Shown here: one piece after another, positions 11,009 to 18,754 of the stretch
Position numbering within the stretch: the first letter of the stretch is position 1
Layout of the letters: each line of letters opens with the position of its first letter
Assembly: GCF_023277925.1 (NCBI RefSeq)
Contig: NZ_CP063832.1
Coordinates: forward strand, 2,434,001-2,498,000
Length of the DNA stretch: 64,000 bases
From: Pseudomonas entomophila
GTDB taxonomy: Bacteria; Pseudomonadota; Gammaproteobacteria; Pseudomonadales; Pseudomonadaceae
Reading direction: 5' to 3'
Program-made: the position numbers and the translations under genes
Notes under the pieces: model-generated
Told to the model about the DNA's origin: nothing
Seen by the model: only the letters and a program-made list of their open reading frames with translations
Databases searched by the model: none

Positions 11009-11038
11009 CTTGTTCCTTGTTGTCGAAGATCCAACCTG

Positions 11039-11293
11039 TCACGCCGCCGTCATCTGCTCCAGCCACCCGATGATGCGGATGGCGTCGTCACGATCATTGC
11101 CACAGATATCCACTTCCGCCTTGAAGCCACCACACACCTTGGGCCGCTCGAGCCTGCCGAACAGCTCGCACAGGTTCTCGACATTCAAGTGCAGGCAGCG
11201 CTCCCCCGCCGGCTTGCCTTCTGGCATACCGGGGATCGGCGAACTGATGGACGGGGCGATGCAGCAGGCACCACAGCCCTCGCGACATTTCAT
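11039..11293 (-). CDS. YkgJ-family cysteine-cluster protein
   Basis: Small 84-residue protein with the CxxxCGACC start (KCREGCGACCIAPSISSP), a GERCLHL segment and later Cys residues (NLCELF, KVCGGF, DICGN). It matches the YkgJ/CxxCxxCC zinc- or iron-binding family. Biochemical function is not established for the family. It sits 30 bp upstream of the START-domain gene on the same strand. Its upstream region carries a PsrA-like palindrome (11349-11362), which may couple the pair to fatty-acid status. Confidence 0.85.
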   Translation of the reverse strand: MKCREGCGACCIAPSISSPIPGMPEGKPAGERCLHLNVENLCELFGRLERPKVCGGFKAEVDICGNDRDDAIRIIGWLEQMTAA

Positions 11294-11348
11294 GACAACA
11301 GGACTCCCAGGAGCAGAACGGGACGAACGTCCCTGGATACTAACCGCT

Positions 11349-11362
11349 CAAACATACGTTTG
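11349..11362. promoter_or_regulatory. PsrA-like operator upstream of the YkgJ-START operon
   Basis: CAAAC-N4-GTTTG, which matches the published PsrA box (C/G)AAAC-N2-4-GTTT(G/C); the arms extend to TCAAAC/GTTTGA. It lies 56 bp before the YkgJ start. On the minus strand a possible promoter TTCAAA-N16-TAGTAT overlaps it, so repression is plausible. The same motif occurs at 18588. Confidence 0.55.
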
Positions 11363-11400
11363 AAATTGCCGAACGGATGAATTCACCCGTGACCCGGCAG

Positions 11401-11850
11401 TCAGTTGCGAAATTCGAAATCGATTGCGGCACCTTCCACGTCATGGCGCGCATCGTTGCGAAGCTGCAATTGCATTTCGTTGCTGATCAACCGGCCGTTG
11501 AGTTGGAACGGGCTGTCGTCGGACTCGGGCCTGGCCGGGAACATGGACGGCAGCAATGCCTTGCGCGGCGGCGGTACATCGCCGACATCCGGCTTGAGGT
11601 GCCGAACCATGTCGGCCGGCAGGCTCAGGTCCAGCTTGGGTGCAGCAAGAGGTTTGGCGACTGCCCTGCTGACTGGCTTCGCCTTCGCTTTTGGCTTGGG
11701 CTTGGGCTTCGCGGCAGGCTTTGCCGGCTTGGCGACCTTGCCCGTTGCAGCCTGCGCCTTGGCCGCAGGCTCCGCAGCCTGGGCCGCCCCTACTGACAAC
11801 CAGGACACTGCACAGCACAGGATGAGGGCAAACGGTCGAAGCGCTTTCAT
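11401..11850 (-). CDS. Low-complexity Lys/Ala/Pro-rich secreted protein
   Basis: A 149-residue protein with an N-terminal signal peptide (MKALRPFALILCCAVSWLSV, then GAAQAAEP). A low-complexity tract of alternating Lys, Ala and Pro follows (about 28-66), then a conserved-looking C-terminal part (LDLSLPADMVRHL; FQLNGRLISNEMQLQLRND). Homologues in Pseudomonas have been labelled translation initiation factor 2, which is misleading because there is no GTPase domain. ATG 11850 is chosen over an upstream in-frame start at 11970 because it places the signal peptide at the N terminus. Function unknown; a periplasmic or cell-wall-associated role is a guess from the signal peptide and basic tract. Confidence 0.75.
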   Translation of the reverse strand: MKALRPFALILCCAVSWLSVGAAQAAEPAAKAQAATGKVAKPAKPAAKPKPKPKAKAKPVSRAVAKPLAAPKLDLSLPADMVRHLKPDVGDVPPPRKALLPSMFPARPESDDSPFQLNGRLISNEMQLQLRNDARHDVEGAAIDFEFRN

Positions 11851-11911
11851 AGATATCGGGAACAGGCTGTAAAAGCGCGTATGCTCCCCGTTCCACGCGC
11901 GCCTGACAAGC

Positions 11912-13354
11912 CTACAAAAGTGAGACCGTCGATTCCCTGCACAATTGACTGGCCAGCAGCCCCAGCGCAACCACCGCGCGCTCGGCCTCTTTGTTCCACG
12001 GGAAGCCGCAGTTAAGACGAATACAGTGGTTGAACTGCTCGGTGTTGCTGAAGATCAGGCCCGGCGCAATGCTGATACCTTGCTCCAGCGCTCGAACATG
12101 CAGCTCTTGCGTATTGACCCGTCCAGGCAGACTCACCCAGAGAATGAAACCACCTGTTGGTCGAGTCATTTGCGTACCTTCCGGGAAGTGCTGCTGCACA
12201 GCCAACTGGTAAGCGCTGAGGTTCTTGCGGTACTCCTGACGAATAAAACGCAGGTGGCGATCATAGCCGCCGTTCTCCAGATACGCCGCCACGCCCATCT
12301 GGGTCACGCTGCAGGCCGAATGCGTAGTGAAGGTCTGCAAGCGCTGAATTTCATCCTGGTATCGCCCAGCAATCATCCAGCCAACCCGCACACCCGGTGA
12401 AAGGGTCTTGGAAAAACTCGAACAGTAGATCACACGGTCCAGGCGATCGAACGCCTTGAGCGCCTTGGTGCGCCCCTGCTCGAACATCAACTCACCGTAG
12501 ATGTCATCCTCGACGATCTGGATATCGAAGTCCGAGGCCAGGCGCAGCAGTTGCTTCTGACGTTCCTCAGGAATGGTGCCACCCAGCGGGTTGCTGAGGC
12601 GTGCGGTCAGGACCAATGCCTTGATCGACCATTGGTTGGCCGCCAGTTGCAAAGCTTCGAGGCTGATACCCGTGGAAGGGTCACTAGGGATCTCGATTAC
12701 CTTCAATCCGAGCAGATCAGCAAGCTGCAACAGCCCATAGTAGGTCGGTGATTCTGCGGCGATCAGATCACCTGGTCGGGTCAGTACTCGCAACGACATC
12801 TGCAAGGCATCGACACAACCGTGAGTCACCACGACTTCACGCGGATCGACCAACACACCAGCGTCGCGCATGCGGATGGCAATTTGCCGTCGCAGTGGCT
12901 CGAAACCTGGGCTGAACATGTAGCTGAAAGCACGCGGGCTATGGAACCGGGTGACTTTGGCCAGTTGCTGGTGCAAGGCGCGCACCGGCAGGTAGTCCAC
13001 ATGGGGAACCGCGGCACCGAAGGGGAACACGCCATCGCGACGCGCCTCGACCAGAACCTGCTGGATGATGCTGGCCCGCGTGACCAACCCAGGGCGCTCG
13101 ACCCGAGCGATGTCCGGAGTCTGGGCGGTCAAAGCCGGGGTCTGGTGCACGTAGTAGCCCGACTGCGGCCGCGCCCGGATAAGGCCCTGGTCCTCGAGGT
13201 TGGCATAGGCCTGCAGCACGGTGGCATGGCTTACATTGAGCTGTGCGCTCATCTTGCGCACCGAGGGTACACGCTCGCCGGGCTGATAGACACCACGACG
13301 GATATCATCGGCCAGTTGCTGGGCAATGCGCTGGTACAGCAGCAGGTTGGTCAT
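11912..13354 (-). CDS. MocR-type GntR/aminotransferase-like transcriptional regulator
   Basis: Fusion of an N-terminal GntR winged-helix domain (about 1-75; YQRIAQQLADDIRRGVYQPG, VPSVRKMSAQLNVSHATVLQ) to a class I aminotransferase-like domain. The PLP lysine is in SSFSKTLSPGVRVGW. The product is 480 aa from ATG 13354, which begins exactly at the conserved winged helix. A GTG at 13402 would add 16 residues of no family similarity. MocR proteins bind PLP and usually control PLP, amino-acid or GABA metabolism, often from the adjacent divergent promoter. Here no gene is divergent, only the repeat island, so the target is unclear. Confidence 0.9.
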   Translation of the reverse strand: MTNLLLYQRIAQQLADDIRRGVYQPGERVPSVRKMSAQLNVSHATVLQAYANLEDQGLIRARPQSGYYVHQTPALTAQTPDIARVERPGLVTRASIIQQVLVEARRDGVFPFGAAVPHVDYLPVRALHQQLAKVTRFHSPRAFSYMFSPGFEPLRRQIAIRMRDAGVLVDPREVVVTHGCVDALQMSLRVLTRPGDLIAAESPTYYGLLQLADLLGLKVIEIPSDPSTGISLEALQLAANQWSIKALVLTARLSNPLGGTIPEERQKQLLRLASDFDIQIVEDDIYGELMFEQGRTKALKAFDRLDRVIYCSSFSKTLSPGVRVGWMIAGRYQDEIQRLQTFTTHSACSVTQMGVAAYLENGGYDRHLRFIRQEYRKNLSAYQLAVQQHFPEGTQMTRPTGGFILWVSLPGRVNTQELHVRALEQGISIAPGLIFSNTEQFNHCIRLNCGFPWNKEAERAVVALGLLASQLCRESTVSLL

Positions 13355-13530
13355 GGCGTGTTCTCGAAGCGCGGACGGGATCGTTGTTCTTGTGCGACTC
13401 ACTGCGGAGCCAGAATACCGTAACAGTTGAGAAGTGTACTGGGACAGACCGGAGAATAGTCAACAATACAGTTGCGTGACAGTGAAAAAGCGAGCGACTG
13501 CGTCGAAGCACCGACGAACGCGCAAAATAG

Positions 13531-13560
13531 CTTTGGCTTTGGCTTTGGCTTTGGCTTTGA
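13531..13560 (+). repeat. Hexanucleotide array (CTTTGG)x4 plus one CTTTGA
   Basis: Five tandem 6-bp units with no interruption. This is the leftmost of three related arrays in a gene-free 1.1-kb island between the MocR gene and the OmpA-like gene. Confidence 0.95.
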
Positions 13561-13607
13561 CGATCAAGAGGTTAGCCACCCCGTCAGCTAGCGACAGCTG
13601 CGCCCGT

Positions 13608-13869
13608 CCAGGCGCCGCCCGTAACTTCGCGACTTCAGGAGGCTGAGCGCAGGCGTCTGGAGGGCCAGGTGCGCAGCACCCTTCGGCGTTAGCCGAAGGC
13701 GCGAGATGTAGACTTGCGCAGCAAGTCGTAGGCCGCGCAGGCCCGGAAGGCGCCGGAGCGAAGGGACCCGGAGCGTAGCGGAGGGCCGGATGAATGGAGC
13801 GCAGCGTTTTTTGGTTACTTTTTGTCGCGTTTGACAAAAAGTGACCCGCCGTAAGGGCGGAAAGGTGAC
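13608..13869 (+). repeat. Hairpin-rich intergenic element, copy A
   Basis: About 262 bp with no supported coding. It holds stems at 13817-13842 (10 bp, loop GCGTTT) and 13846-13860 (CCGCC/GGCGG, loop GTAAG), plus small stems near 13679 and 13712. The reverse complement of 14029-14270 aligns to it in order: the GGCGCCGCC and ACTTCAGGAGGC starts, ATGAATGGAGC, both stems and the AAAGGTGA end. It is one of two diverged copies in opposite orientation. Confidence 0.8.
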
Positions 13870-13921
13870 GTCGAGTCGCTATCGTAATTGGATATGCCTA
13901 TATCTATAGAGACCCACTTAA

Positions 13922-13975
13922 CTTTGACTTTGACTTTGACTTTGACCTTGACTTTGACTTTGACTTTGACTTTCA
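13922..13975 (+). repeat. Hexanucleotide array (CTTTGA)9
   Basis: Nine tandem units: seven exact, one CCTTGA and a last CTTTCA. It lies between the inward-facing ends of copies A and B of the intergenic element, with a short AT-rich lead (13879-13921). Confidence 0.95.
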
Positions 13976-14028
13976 GAGTATTGGCATTGAAATTCGTGAA
14001 CACATCCATTCACGATGGAGGCGCCAAC

Positions 14029-14270
14029 TCACCTTTTCGCCTTTACGGCGACCTTCTTTTGCACGCGGGCAAAAGAAGGCAAAAACCGCTGGCTCCATTC
14101 ATACGGCCCCTACGCTTCGCTCCGGGGTTCCCTCACTCCGGCCTTGCTCCCGCGTGGACGCACTGAAGGGCCATCCATGGCCCATCAGTGCTCGACGGGC
14201 ATCCATGCCCGTCGCCCCGCTACGCAAGTCCTACGTTCGGCCTCCTGAAGTCGCATTTGGCGGCGCCTGA
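14029..14270 (-). repeat. Hairpin-rich intergenic element, copy B (inverted)
   Basis: Inverted, diverged relative of copy A, about 242 bp. It holds stems at 14052-14079 (11 bp, loop ACGCGG) and 14037-14051 (TCGCC/GGCGA), plus hairpins near 14168 and 14194. Stem positions match copy A, and several base pairs are changed on both sides, keeping the pairing. No coding region is supported. Confidence 0.8.
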
Positions 14271-14290
14271 ACTATCGCGCACTTAAAAGC

Positions 14291-14374
14291 AAGATCAAGA
14301 TCAAGACCAAGATCAAGATCAAGATCAAGATCAAGATCAAGATCAAGATCAAGATCAAGATCAAGATCAAGATC
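14291..14374 (+). repeat. Hexanucleotide array (AAGATC)14
   Basis: Fourteen tandem 6-bp units, one of them AAGACC. Read on the minus strand it is (CTTGAT)n, so relative to copy B it lies on the same side as the (CTTTGG)n array does to copy A. Confidence 0.95.
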
Positions 14375-14426
14375 AAAGAATCTGAGATTAATTGTCAGAC
14401 TGGTAGTTATCTATTGATCATTCCGG

Positions 14427-14452
14427 CCCATTCGCGGGCTTGCCCACGAATG
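14427..14452. repeat. Short REP-like palindrome
   Basis: CATTCGCGGGCTTGCCCACGAATG forms a stem-loop (arms CATTCG/CGAATG and GGGC/GCCC) just downstream of the OmpA-like gene on the minus strand; possible REP remnant. Confidence 0.5.
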
Positions 14453-14464
14453 AAAAGCCTGGAT

Positions 14465-15274
14465 TCAACGCGCCGGAGCGAGCTTGCCCTTGTCATCGGA
14501 GAAAACGATTTCGACCCGACGGTTCTGCGCCCTGCCCCGCTCCGAGGCATTAGCCTCCACCGGGTACTGGTCGCCATACCCCTCAACCTGGATACGCTTC
14601 TCGTCGACCCCCAGGTCGACCAGCATGTCGGCAACCGACTGAGCACGATCACGGGACAGCTTGAGATTGTCTTCCGGGTTACCAGTGCTGTCGGTATAAC
14701 CCTCGATACGCACCACGCGGCGCGGATTGAGCTGAAGGAACTGCACCAGCTTGAGCACGGTACGACTGGCAGAGTTCTTCAGATCCGCCTCCCCCGTGTC
14801 GAACAGCACATCACCGAGGGTCATCACCAAGCCACGGTCAGTCTGCTCGGACGCCAATGCAACAATCTGCGCCTCGACCCATTTACCCTGCTGCTGAACA
14901 CTGGCGAGCTTGGCTTCACGCAAGCCCAACTGCAGGCGCTGACGCTCGAGGTCGAGCTTGGCCAGGCGCTCCTGGTTCAACGCCAGCTTGGCATGCTCAC
15001 CGGCAATCTCGCTGTAGCGCTGGCTCAGATAGGCATAGTGACGCACATCGCTGCCCGTACCGATATAACCGGCCAGGCGCTCCGCACGCCCTAGCGACTC
15101 ACCTGCGCGAATGACGTCGCGCGGCGCGCTGCGCAGCACATTGGAATCGTCCTTGACCTTCTGGAACGCCGCACTGGCGTCATCCAGCGCCGACTCGCTG
15201 CGCTGGCTGGCGCAGCCCTGCAGTCCGACCAGCGCCAGCAAGGCCAGCGCAGCCATGGGTTTCAGACGGTTCAT
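14465..15274 (-). CDS. OmpA-family peptidoglycan-binding lipoprotein
   Basis: A 269-residue lipoprotein with lipobox LQGC (Cys21), a helical DUF4398-like middle (SALDDASAAFQKVKDDSN to about 140) and a C-terminal OmpA-like domain from about 148. That domain has VLFDTGEADLKNSA, IEGYTDSTGNPEDN and LSRDRAQSV, and ends with the NRRVEIVF signature that binds diaminopimelate. It should tether the outer membrane to peptidoglycan. Its start overlaps the stop of the upstream DUF4398 gene by 4 bp (ATGA), implying translational coupling and a shared role. Similar gene pairs occur across Pseudomonas, but I know of no assigned function beyond envelope structure. Confidence 0.9.
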   Translation of the reverse strand: MNRLKPMAALALLALVGLQGCASQRSESALDDASAAFQKVKDDSNVLRSAPRDVIRAGESLGRAERLAGYIGTGSDVRHYAYLSQRYSEIAGEHAKLALNQERLAKLDLERQRLQLGLREAKLASVQQQGKWVEAQIVALASEQTDRGLVMTLGDVLFDTGEADLKNSASRTVLKLVQFLQLNPRRVVRIEGYTDSTGNPEDNLKLSRDRAQSVADMLVDLGVDEKRIQVEGYGDQYPVEANASERGRAQNRRVEIVFSDDKGKLAPAR

Positions 15275-15624
15275 GGCTGCACCTCCAGCTGCTTACGCAA
15301 ACGCTTGATCCGCGACTGCATCACCTGCAACTGCTCCTCGCTCTTCTGGGTCAGCACACGAGCCTCGGCCAGACGCGCGTCCAGCTCTGCCTGCTCGGCG
15401 CGCATGCGCGCATCCCGGTAACTCTCGGTGGTCATGTTGACCTTGGCCCGCGCCAGCTTGTCTTCGGCCAGTTTGTATTCGGGCACCTGGTCAGTGGCAC
15501 CGACGGCCTTGGCCTGTTCCAATGCTTGCTCGGAAAGGCGCAGCTGCTCATTGGGCGCCGGGTCGTTGGCGCAGCCAGCCAGGCTGAACACGACCAGGGC
15601 AAGAATAAGAGGTTGGATTCTCAC
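15271..15624 (-). CDS. DUF4398 lipoprotein
   Basis: A 117-residue lipoprotein (lipobox LAGC, Cys18) made almost entirely of predicted helix with heptad-like Ala/Leu spacing (EQALEQAKAVGATDQVPEY; AELDARLAEARVLTQKSEEQ). This fits the DUF4398 family, often found beside OmpA-type partners. The gene is translationally coupled to the OmpA-like gene and starts 9 bp after the solute-binding protein gene, so the three probably form one operon. Molecular function unknown. Confidence 0.85.
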   Translation of the reverse strand: MRIQPLILALVVFSLAGCANDPAPNEQLRLSEQALEQAKAVGATDQVPEYKLAEDKLARAKVNMTTESYRDARMRAEQAELDARLAEARVLTQKSEEQLQVMQSRIKRLRKQLEVQP

Positions 15625-15633
15625 GCAATCTTC

Positions 15634-16455
15634 CTACTGTTTAGGGGCGTCCAGCGGCGCCTGCATCTGTGCCTTCCAGCGCTCGACATTGCGCTGCAGC
15701 ACGGCCTCGGTCGCCCCGGAGATCGGCAATTCTGTCAGTTTTTTCGCCAGTTGTCCGCGCAACCAGCTATCGTTGCAGGCCGAGTTGTGCGACACCGCCA
15801 GATACAACCCTGGGCGGTCCACTGGCAGGCCACGGGCGACCAAGTCTTCACCCACGCCCAGGCTCTGGGCCATGGCCATGCCCGAGTACCGGCCCGCCAA
15901 CACATAGTCGACCTGACCGAGCACCAGTTTCTGGAATGCCTGGGTGAGATTCTGCGCTGGCTCCAACTTCAACTGGGCCTTGGCGAACGCCTCGAAAGCC
16001 GGGGTCAACCTGGCCTTTTCCGACAAGCTGCCCCGATAATGTGCCAGATCCGCTGGCCCTTCGAACGTCAGCGTCGCGTCATGCCGCGTCCATACCAGGT
16101 ATTCATTGAGCTGCAACGCCGGGTGGATATAATCCAACACAGTCAGCTGGGCGACCTGCATGGGCGTGTCGAGCAGCAGGTCCATGCGCCCACTGCGCAC
16201 CTCCTCCAGCGCCTGGTCACGCCGACCGGCATGCAGCACCTCCACCTTCACCCCCAGCTCGCTCGCCGCCTGGCGCAGCAGGTCGACGTTGGCGCCGATC
16301 AGGTGTTTCGGATCGCTCGGGTCCTGCCAGGAATACGGCGGTGCATCCGGGCTGCCCGTGGCCACCAGCCGCTCGCATTTGCCCACCGCCCACACCGAGG
16401 TCGATAGCAGCGCCAGCGCACAGGCCAGCATCCCCTTGCTCGAGCGCAACGCCAT
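15634..16455 (-). CDS. Periplasmic solute-binding protein, family 3
   Basis: A 273-residue protein from ATG 16455 (AAGGAG seven bases before it) with a signal peptide (MALRSSKGMLACALALLSTS, cleavage near VWA-VGKC). It shows the SBP_bac_3 features: an opening beta strand ending APPYSW, NVDLLRQAASELGVKVEVL, the GRMDLLLDTPM motif and a second lobe with LVLGQVDYVLAGRYSG. Such proteins bind amino acids or related solutes. No permease or ATPase gene is adjacent, so it may be an orphan or a sensory protein. Ligand not predictable from the visible sequence. Confidence 0.85.
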   Translation of the reverse strand: MALRSSKGMLACALALLSTSVWAVGKCERLVATGSPDAPPYSWQDPSDPKHLIGANVDLLRQAASELGVKVEVLHAGRRDQALEEVRSGRMDLLLDTPMQVAQLTVLDYIHPALQLNEYLVWTRHDATLTFEGPADLAHYRGSLSEKARLTPAFEAFAKAQLKLEPAQNLTQAFQKLVLGQVDYVLAGRYSGMAMAQSLGVGEDLVARGLPVDRPGLYLAVSHNSACNDSWLRGQLAKKLTELPISGATEAVLQRNVERWKAQMQAPLDAPKQ

Positions 16456-16475
16456 GAAACACTCCTTGCATCCAT

Positions 16476-16509
16476 AAAAAAGCCCGGCCCTCAAGATGAG
16501 GGCCGGGCT
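16476..16509 (-). terminator. Rho-independent terminator of etfBA
   Basis: Perfect 12-bp stem (16481-16492 with 16498-16509, loop AAGAT). On the minus strand a T-run (complement of 16476-16481) follows directly, 24 bp downstream of the etfA stop. It separates etfBA from the solute-binding protein gene. Confidence 0.92.
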
Positions 16510-16532
16510 TCTTTATAAGTGAAGCCGCCGGA

Positions 16533-17462
16533 TCAGACCAGCTTTTCCAGCTCCGGAACCGCTTCGAACAGGTCGGCGACCAGGCCGTAGTCGGCTACCT
16601 GGAAGATCGGCGCCTCCTCGTCCTTGTTGATCGCAACGATCACTTTCGAGTCTTTCATGCCGGCCAGGTGCTGGATCGCGCCGGAGATACCGACGGCAAT
16701 GTACAACTGTGGCGCGACAATCTTGCCGGTCTGGCCGACCTGCATGTCGTTCGGCACGAAGCCGGCATCGACCGCGGCGCGCGAGGCGCCGACGGCGGCG
16801 CCGAGCTTGTCTGCCAGGGCGTACAGGTGCTTGAAGTTGTCACCGTTGCCCATGCCGCGGCCACCGGAAACGACGATCTTGGCGGCGGTCAGCTCAGGGC
16901 GGTCGGACTTGGCCAGCTCTTCGTTGACGAAGGCCGACTTGCCAGCATCGTGAGCGGCAGCGACCGCTTCGACTGCGGCCGAACCACCTTCGGCAGCCAC
17001 GGCGTCGAAGCCGGTGGTACGCACGGTGATGACCTTGACTGCGGCGCTCGATTGCACGGTGGCAATGGCGTTGCCGGCGTAGATCGGGCGCTTGAAGGTG
17101 TCGGCGGATTCGACCGAGATGATCTCGGAGATCTGGTCGACGTCCAGCAGCGCGGCGACGCGCGGCAGGATGTTCTTACCGTTGGTGGTGGCCGGGGCCA
17201 GCACGTGGCTGTAACCCTTGGCCAGCTCGGCCACCAGCGGCGCGACGTTTTCCGGCAGGGCGTGAGCGTAGGCCGCGTTGTCCGCAACCAGCACTTTGGC
17301 CACACCGGCGATCTTGGCGGCGGATTCGGCGACGCCACCGACGTTCTGGCCTGCGACCAGCACGTGCACATCACCACCAATCTTGGCGGCGGCAGCGACA
17401 GTGTTCAGGGTGGCCGGGGCTACGGCACCGTTCTCGTGTTCAGCGACAACCAGGATAGTCAT
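16533..17462 (-). CDS. etfA: Electron transfer flavoprotein alpha subunit
   Basis: FAD-carrying subunit that accepts electrons from acyl-CoA and other dehydrogenases and delivers them to ETF-QO. The 309-residue product has the alpha-subunit layout. An N-terminal half ([20 protein letters not shown]) precedes the C-terminal FAD domain with [47 protein letters not shown] and [16 protein letters not shown]. The start codon directly follows the etfB stop (TAA-ATG, no gap), so translation is probably coupled. Confidence 0.97.
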   Translation of the reverse strand: MTILVVAEHENGAVAPATLNTVAAAAKIGGDVHVLVAGQNVGGVAESAAKIAGVAKVLVADNAAYAHALPENVAPLVAELAKGYSHVLAPATTNGKNILPRVAALLDVDQISEIISVESADTFKRPIYAGNAIATVQSSAAVKVITVRTTGFDAVAAEGGSAAVEAVAAAHDAGKSAFVNEELAKSDRPELTAAKIVVSGGRGMGNGDNFKHLYALADKLGAAVGASRAAVDAGFVPNDMQVGQTGKIVAPQLYIAVGISGAIQHLAGMKDSKVIVAINKDEEAPIFQVADYGLVADLFEAVPELEKLV

Positions 17463-18212
17463 TTAGATTACCTTCGCTTCGTTCTTCAGCTTCTCGACCA
17501 GTTCGGCCACCGACTTGACCTTGATACCCGCGCTGCGGGCGGCAGGCGCTTCGACCTTGAGGGTCTTGCTGGTGGAGGCGAGGGAAACGCCCAGCGCGTC
17601 TGGCGTGACGGTCTCCAGCGGCTTCTTCTTGGCCTTCATGATGTTCGGCAGCGACGCATAGCGTGGCTCGTTCAGGCGCAGGTCGGTGGTGACAATGGCT
17701 GGCAGGTTCAGCGCAACGGTCTGCAGGCCGCCATCGATTTCACGGGTGACGTTGACCTTGTCGCCGGCGACTTCGACCTTGGAGGCGAAGGTGCCTTGGG
17801 CGTAGCCGGTCAGCGCAGCCAGCATCTGGCCTGTCTGGTTGTTGTCACTGTCGATGGCTTGCTTGCCGAGGATAACCAGCTGTGGCTGCTCTTTATCGAC
17901 AACGGCTTTCAGCGCCTTGGCCACGGCCAGGGAGCTCAGTTCGTCAGCGGCTTCGACCAGAATGGCGCGGTCGGCACCCAGGGCCAGGGCGGTACGCAGT
18001 TGTTCCTGCGCAGCGGTCGGGCCGATGCTGACGACGACGATTTCGCTCGCCACGCCCTTCTCTTTCAGGCGGACGGCTTCTTCCACGGCGATTTCGCAGA
18101 AGGGGTTCATGGACATCTTGACGTTTGCAAGGTCAACGCCGGAGTTGTCCGCCTTGACGCGAACCTTGACGTTGTAGTCGACCACTCGTTTGACAGCTAC
18201 AAGAACCTTCAT
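17463..18212 (-). CDS. etfB: Electron transfer flavoprotein beta subunit
   Basis: The 249-residue AMP-binding partner of EtfA. It begins [20 protein letters not shown] and contains [18 protein letters not shown], a dehydrogenase-recognition region, and the beta-ETF signature in [20 protein letters not shown]. It is the first gene of etfBA, divergent from ETF-QO. The three proteins form the route from fatty-acid beta-oxidation and amino-acid dehydrogenases to the quinone pool. The shared 542-bp control region has a PsrA-type box. Confidence 0.97.
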   Translation of the reverse strand: MKVLVAVKRVVDYNVKVRVKADNSGVDLANVKMSMNPFCEIAVEEAVRLKEKGVASEIVVVSIGPTAAQEQLRTALALGADRAILVEAADELSSLAVAKALKAVVDKEQPQLVILGKQAIDSDNNQTGQMLAALTGYAQGTFASKVEVAGDKVNVTREIDGGLQTVALNLPAIVTTDLRLNEPRYASLPNIMKAKKKPLETVTPDALGVSLASTSKTLKVEAPAARSAGIKVKSVAELVEKLKNEAKVI

Positions 18213-18587
18213 GGATTCCTCGTTACTCTCCGGTGAAAAGAAGATCGCCTGGGGGCTGCCCGGCGAATGCGCGTGGGTACAAGGGCACCTCTAAAAACGT
18301 TCCGGGGCGGGAAAATTTCAAGTGACCGATCAGTCCTGTCGCGACCTCGGGTTCGAAAACCCTCGGGTCATTTTCTGTCGTGGCGTGTAGACTCCACTAC
18401 AAAGCCTGATTCGGCCCGCAAACCCTGCTCCACGCCTGGTCTTTAGGGGTGCACCTGCGCCCGACGGTCAGCCTACGGCGAGCGTAAAAGCGCTCGTATC
18501 TTGACCGTAACACCCAATCCGGTCAATACGGCAAATTGGCCACCCTCCAGCCGCGTACCTTTGATTTTACTGGGCTCCGGCAAATTC

Positions 18588-18601
18588 AAACAAACGTTTG
18601 T
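18588..18601. promoter_or_regulatory. PsrA-like operator between etfBA and ETF-QO
   Basis: CAAAC-AAAC-GTTTG fits the PsrA consensus. It ends 3 bp before the -35 of the ETF-QO promoter and faces the etfB promoter region. PsrA is the long-chain fatty-acid-responsive TetR regulator of beta-oxidation, and etf genes have been reported as PsrA targets in P. aeruginosa (from memory). The rest of the 542-bp gap (18213-18754) shows no gene. Confidence 0.7.
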
Positions 18602-18603
18602 AT

Positions 18604-18632
18604 TGGACCCGCCAAGTGGTGTAGATATAATG
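18604..18632 (+). promoter_or_regulatory. Sigma-70 promoter of ETF-QO
   Basis: TTGGAC (18604-18609) and a perfect TATAAT (18627-18632) with 17-bp spacing, giving a leader of about 115 nt before the GTG start at 18755. Confidence 0.75.
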
Positions 18633-18754
18633 CGCGGCCAAGACAAGACGGTGTAGTCCGTCATCCACGAAGCTACAGCAGCCGCATGCCGTGCATGACC
18701 GACAAACACCCATAAGACAAGCAAAAGCGATGAGCCTTGAGTAGGAGAGAACCA

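Noticed and set aside
13815..14009. Open frame translating to repeated Lys-Val
   Set aside because: It is only the (CTTTGA)n array read as codons, with no conserved start or ribosome site.
13531..14374. Possible CRISPR array
   Set aside because: Units are 6 bp with no spacers, and no cas genes occur in the window.
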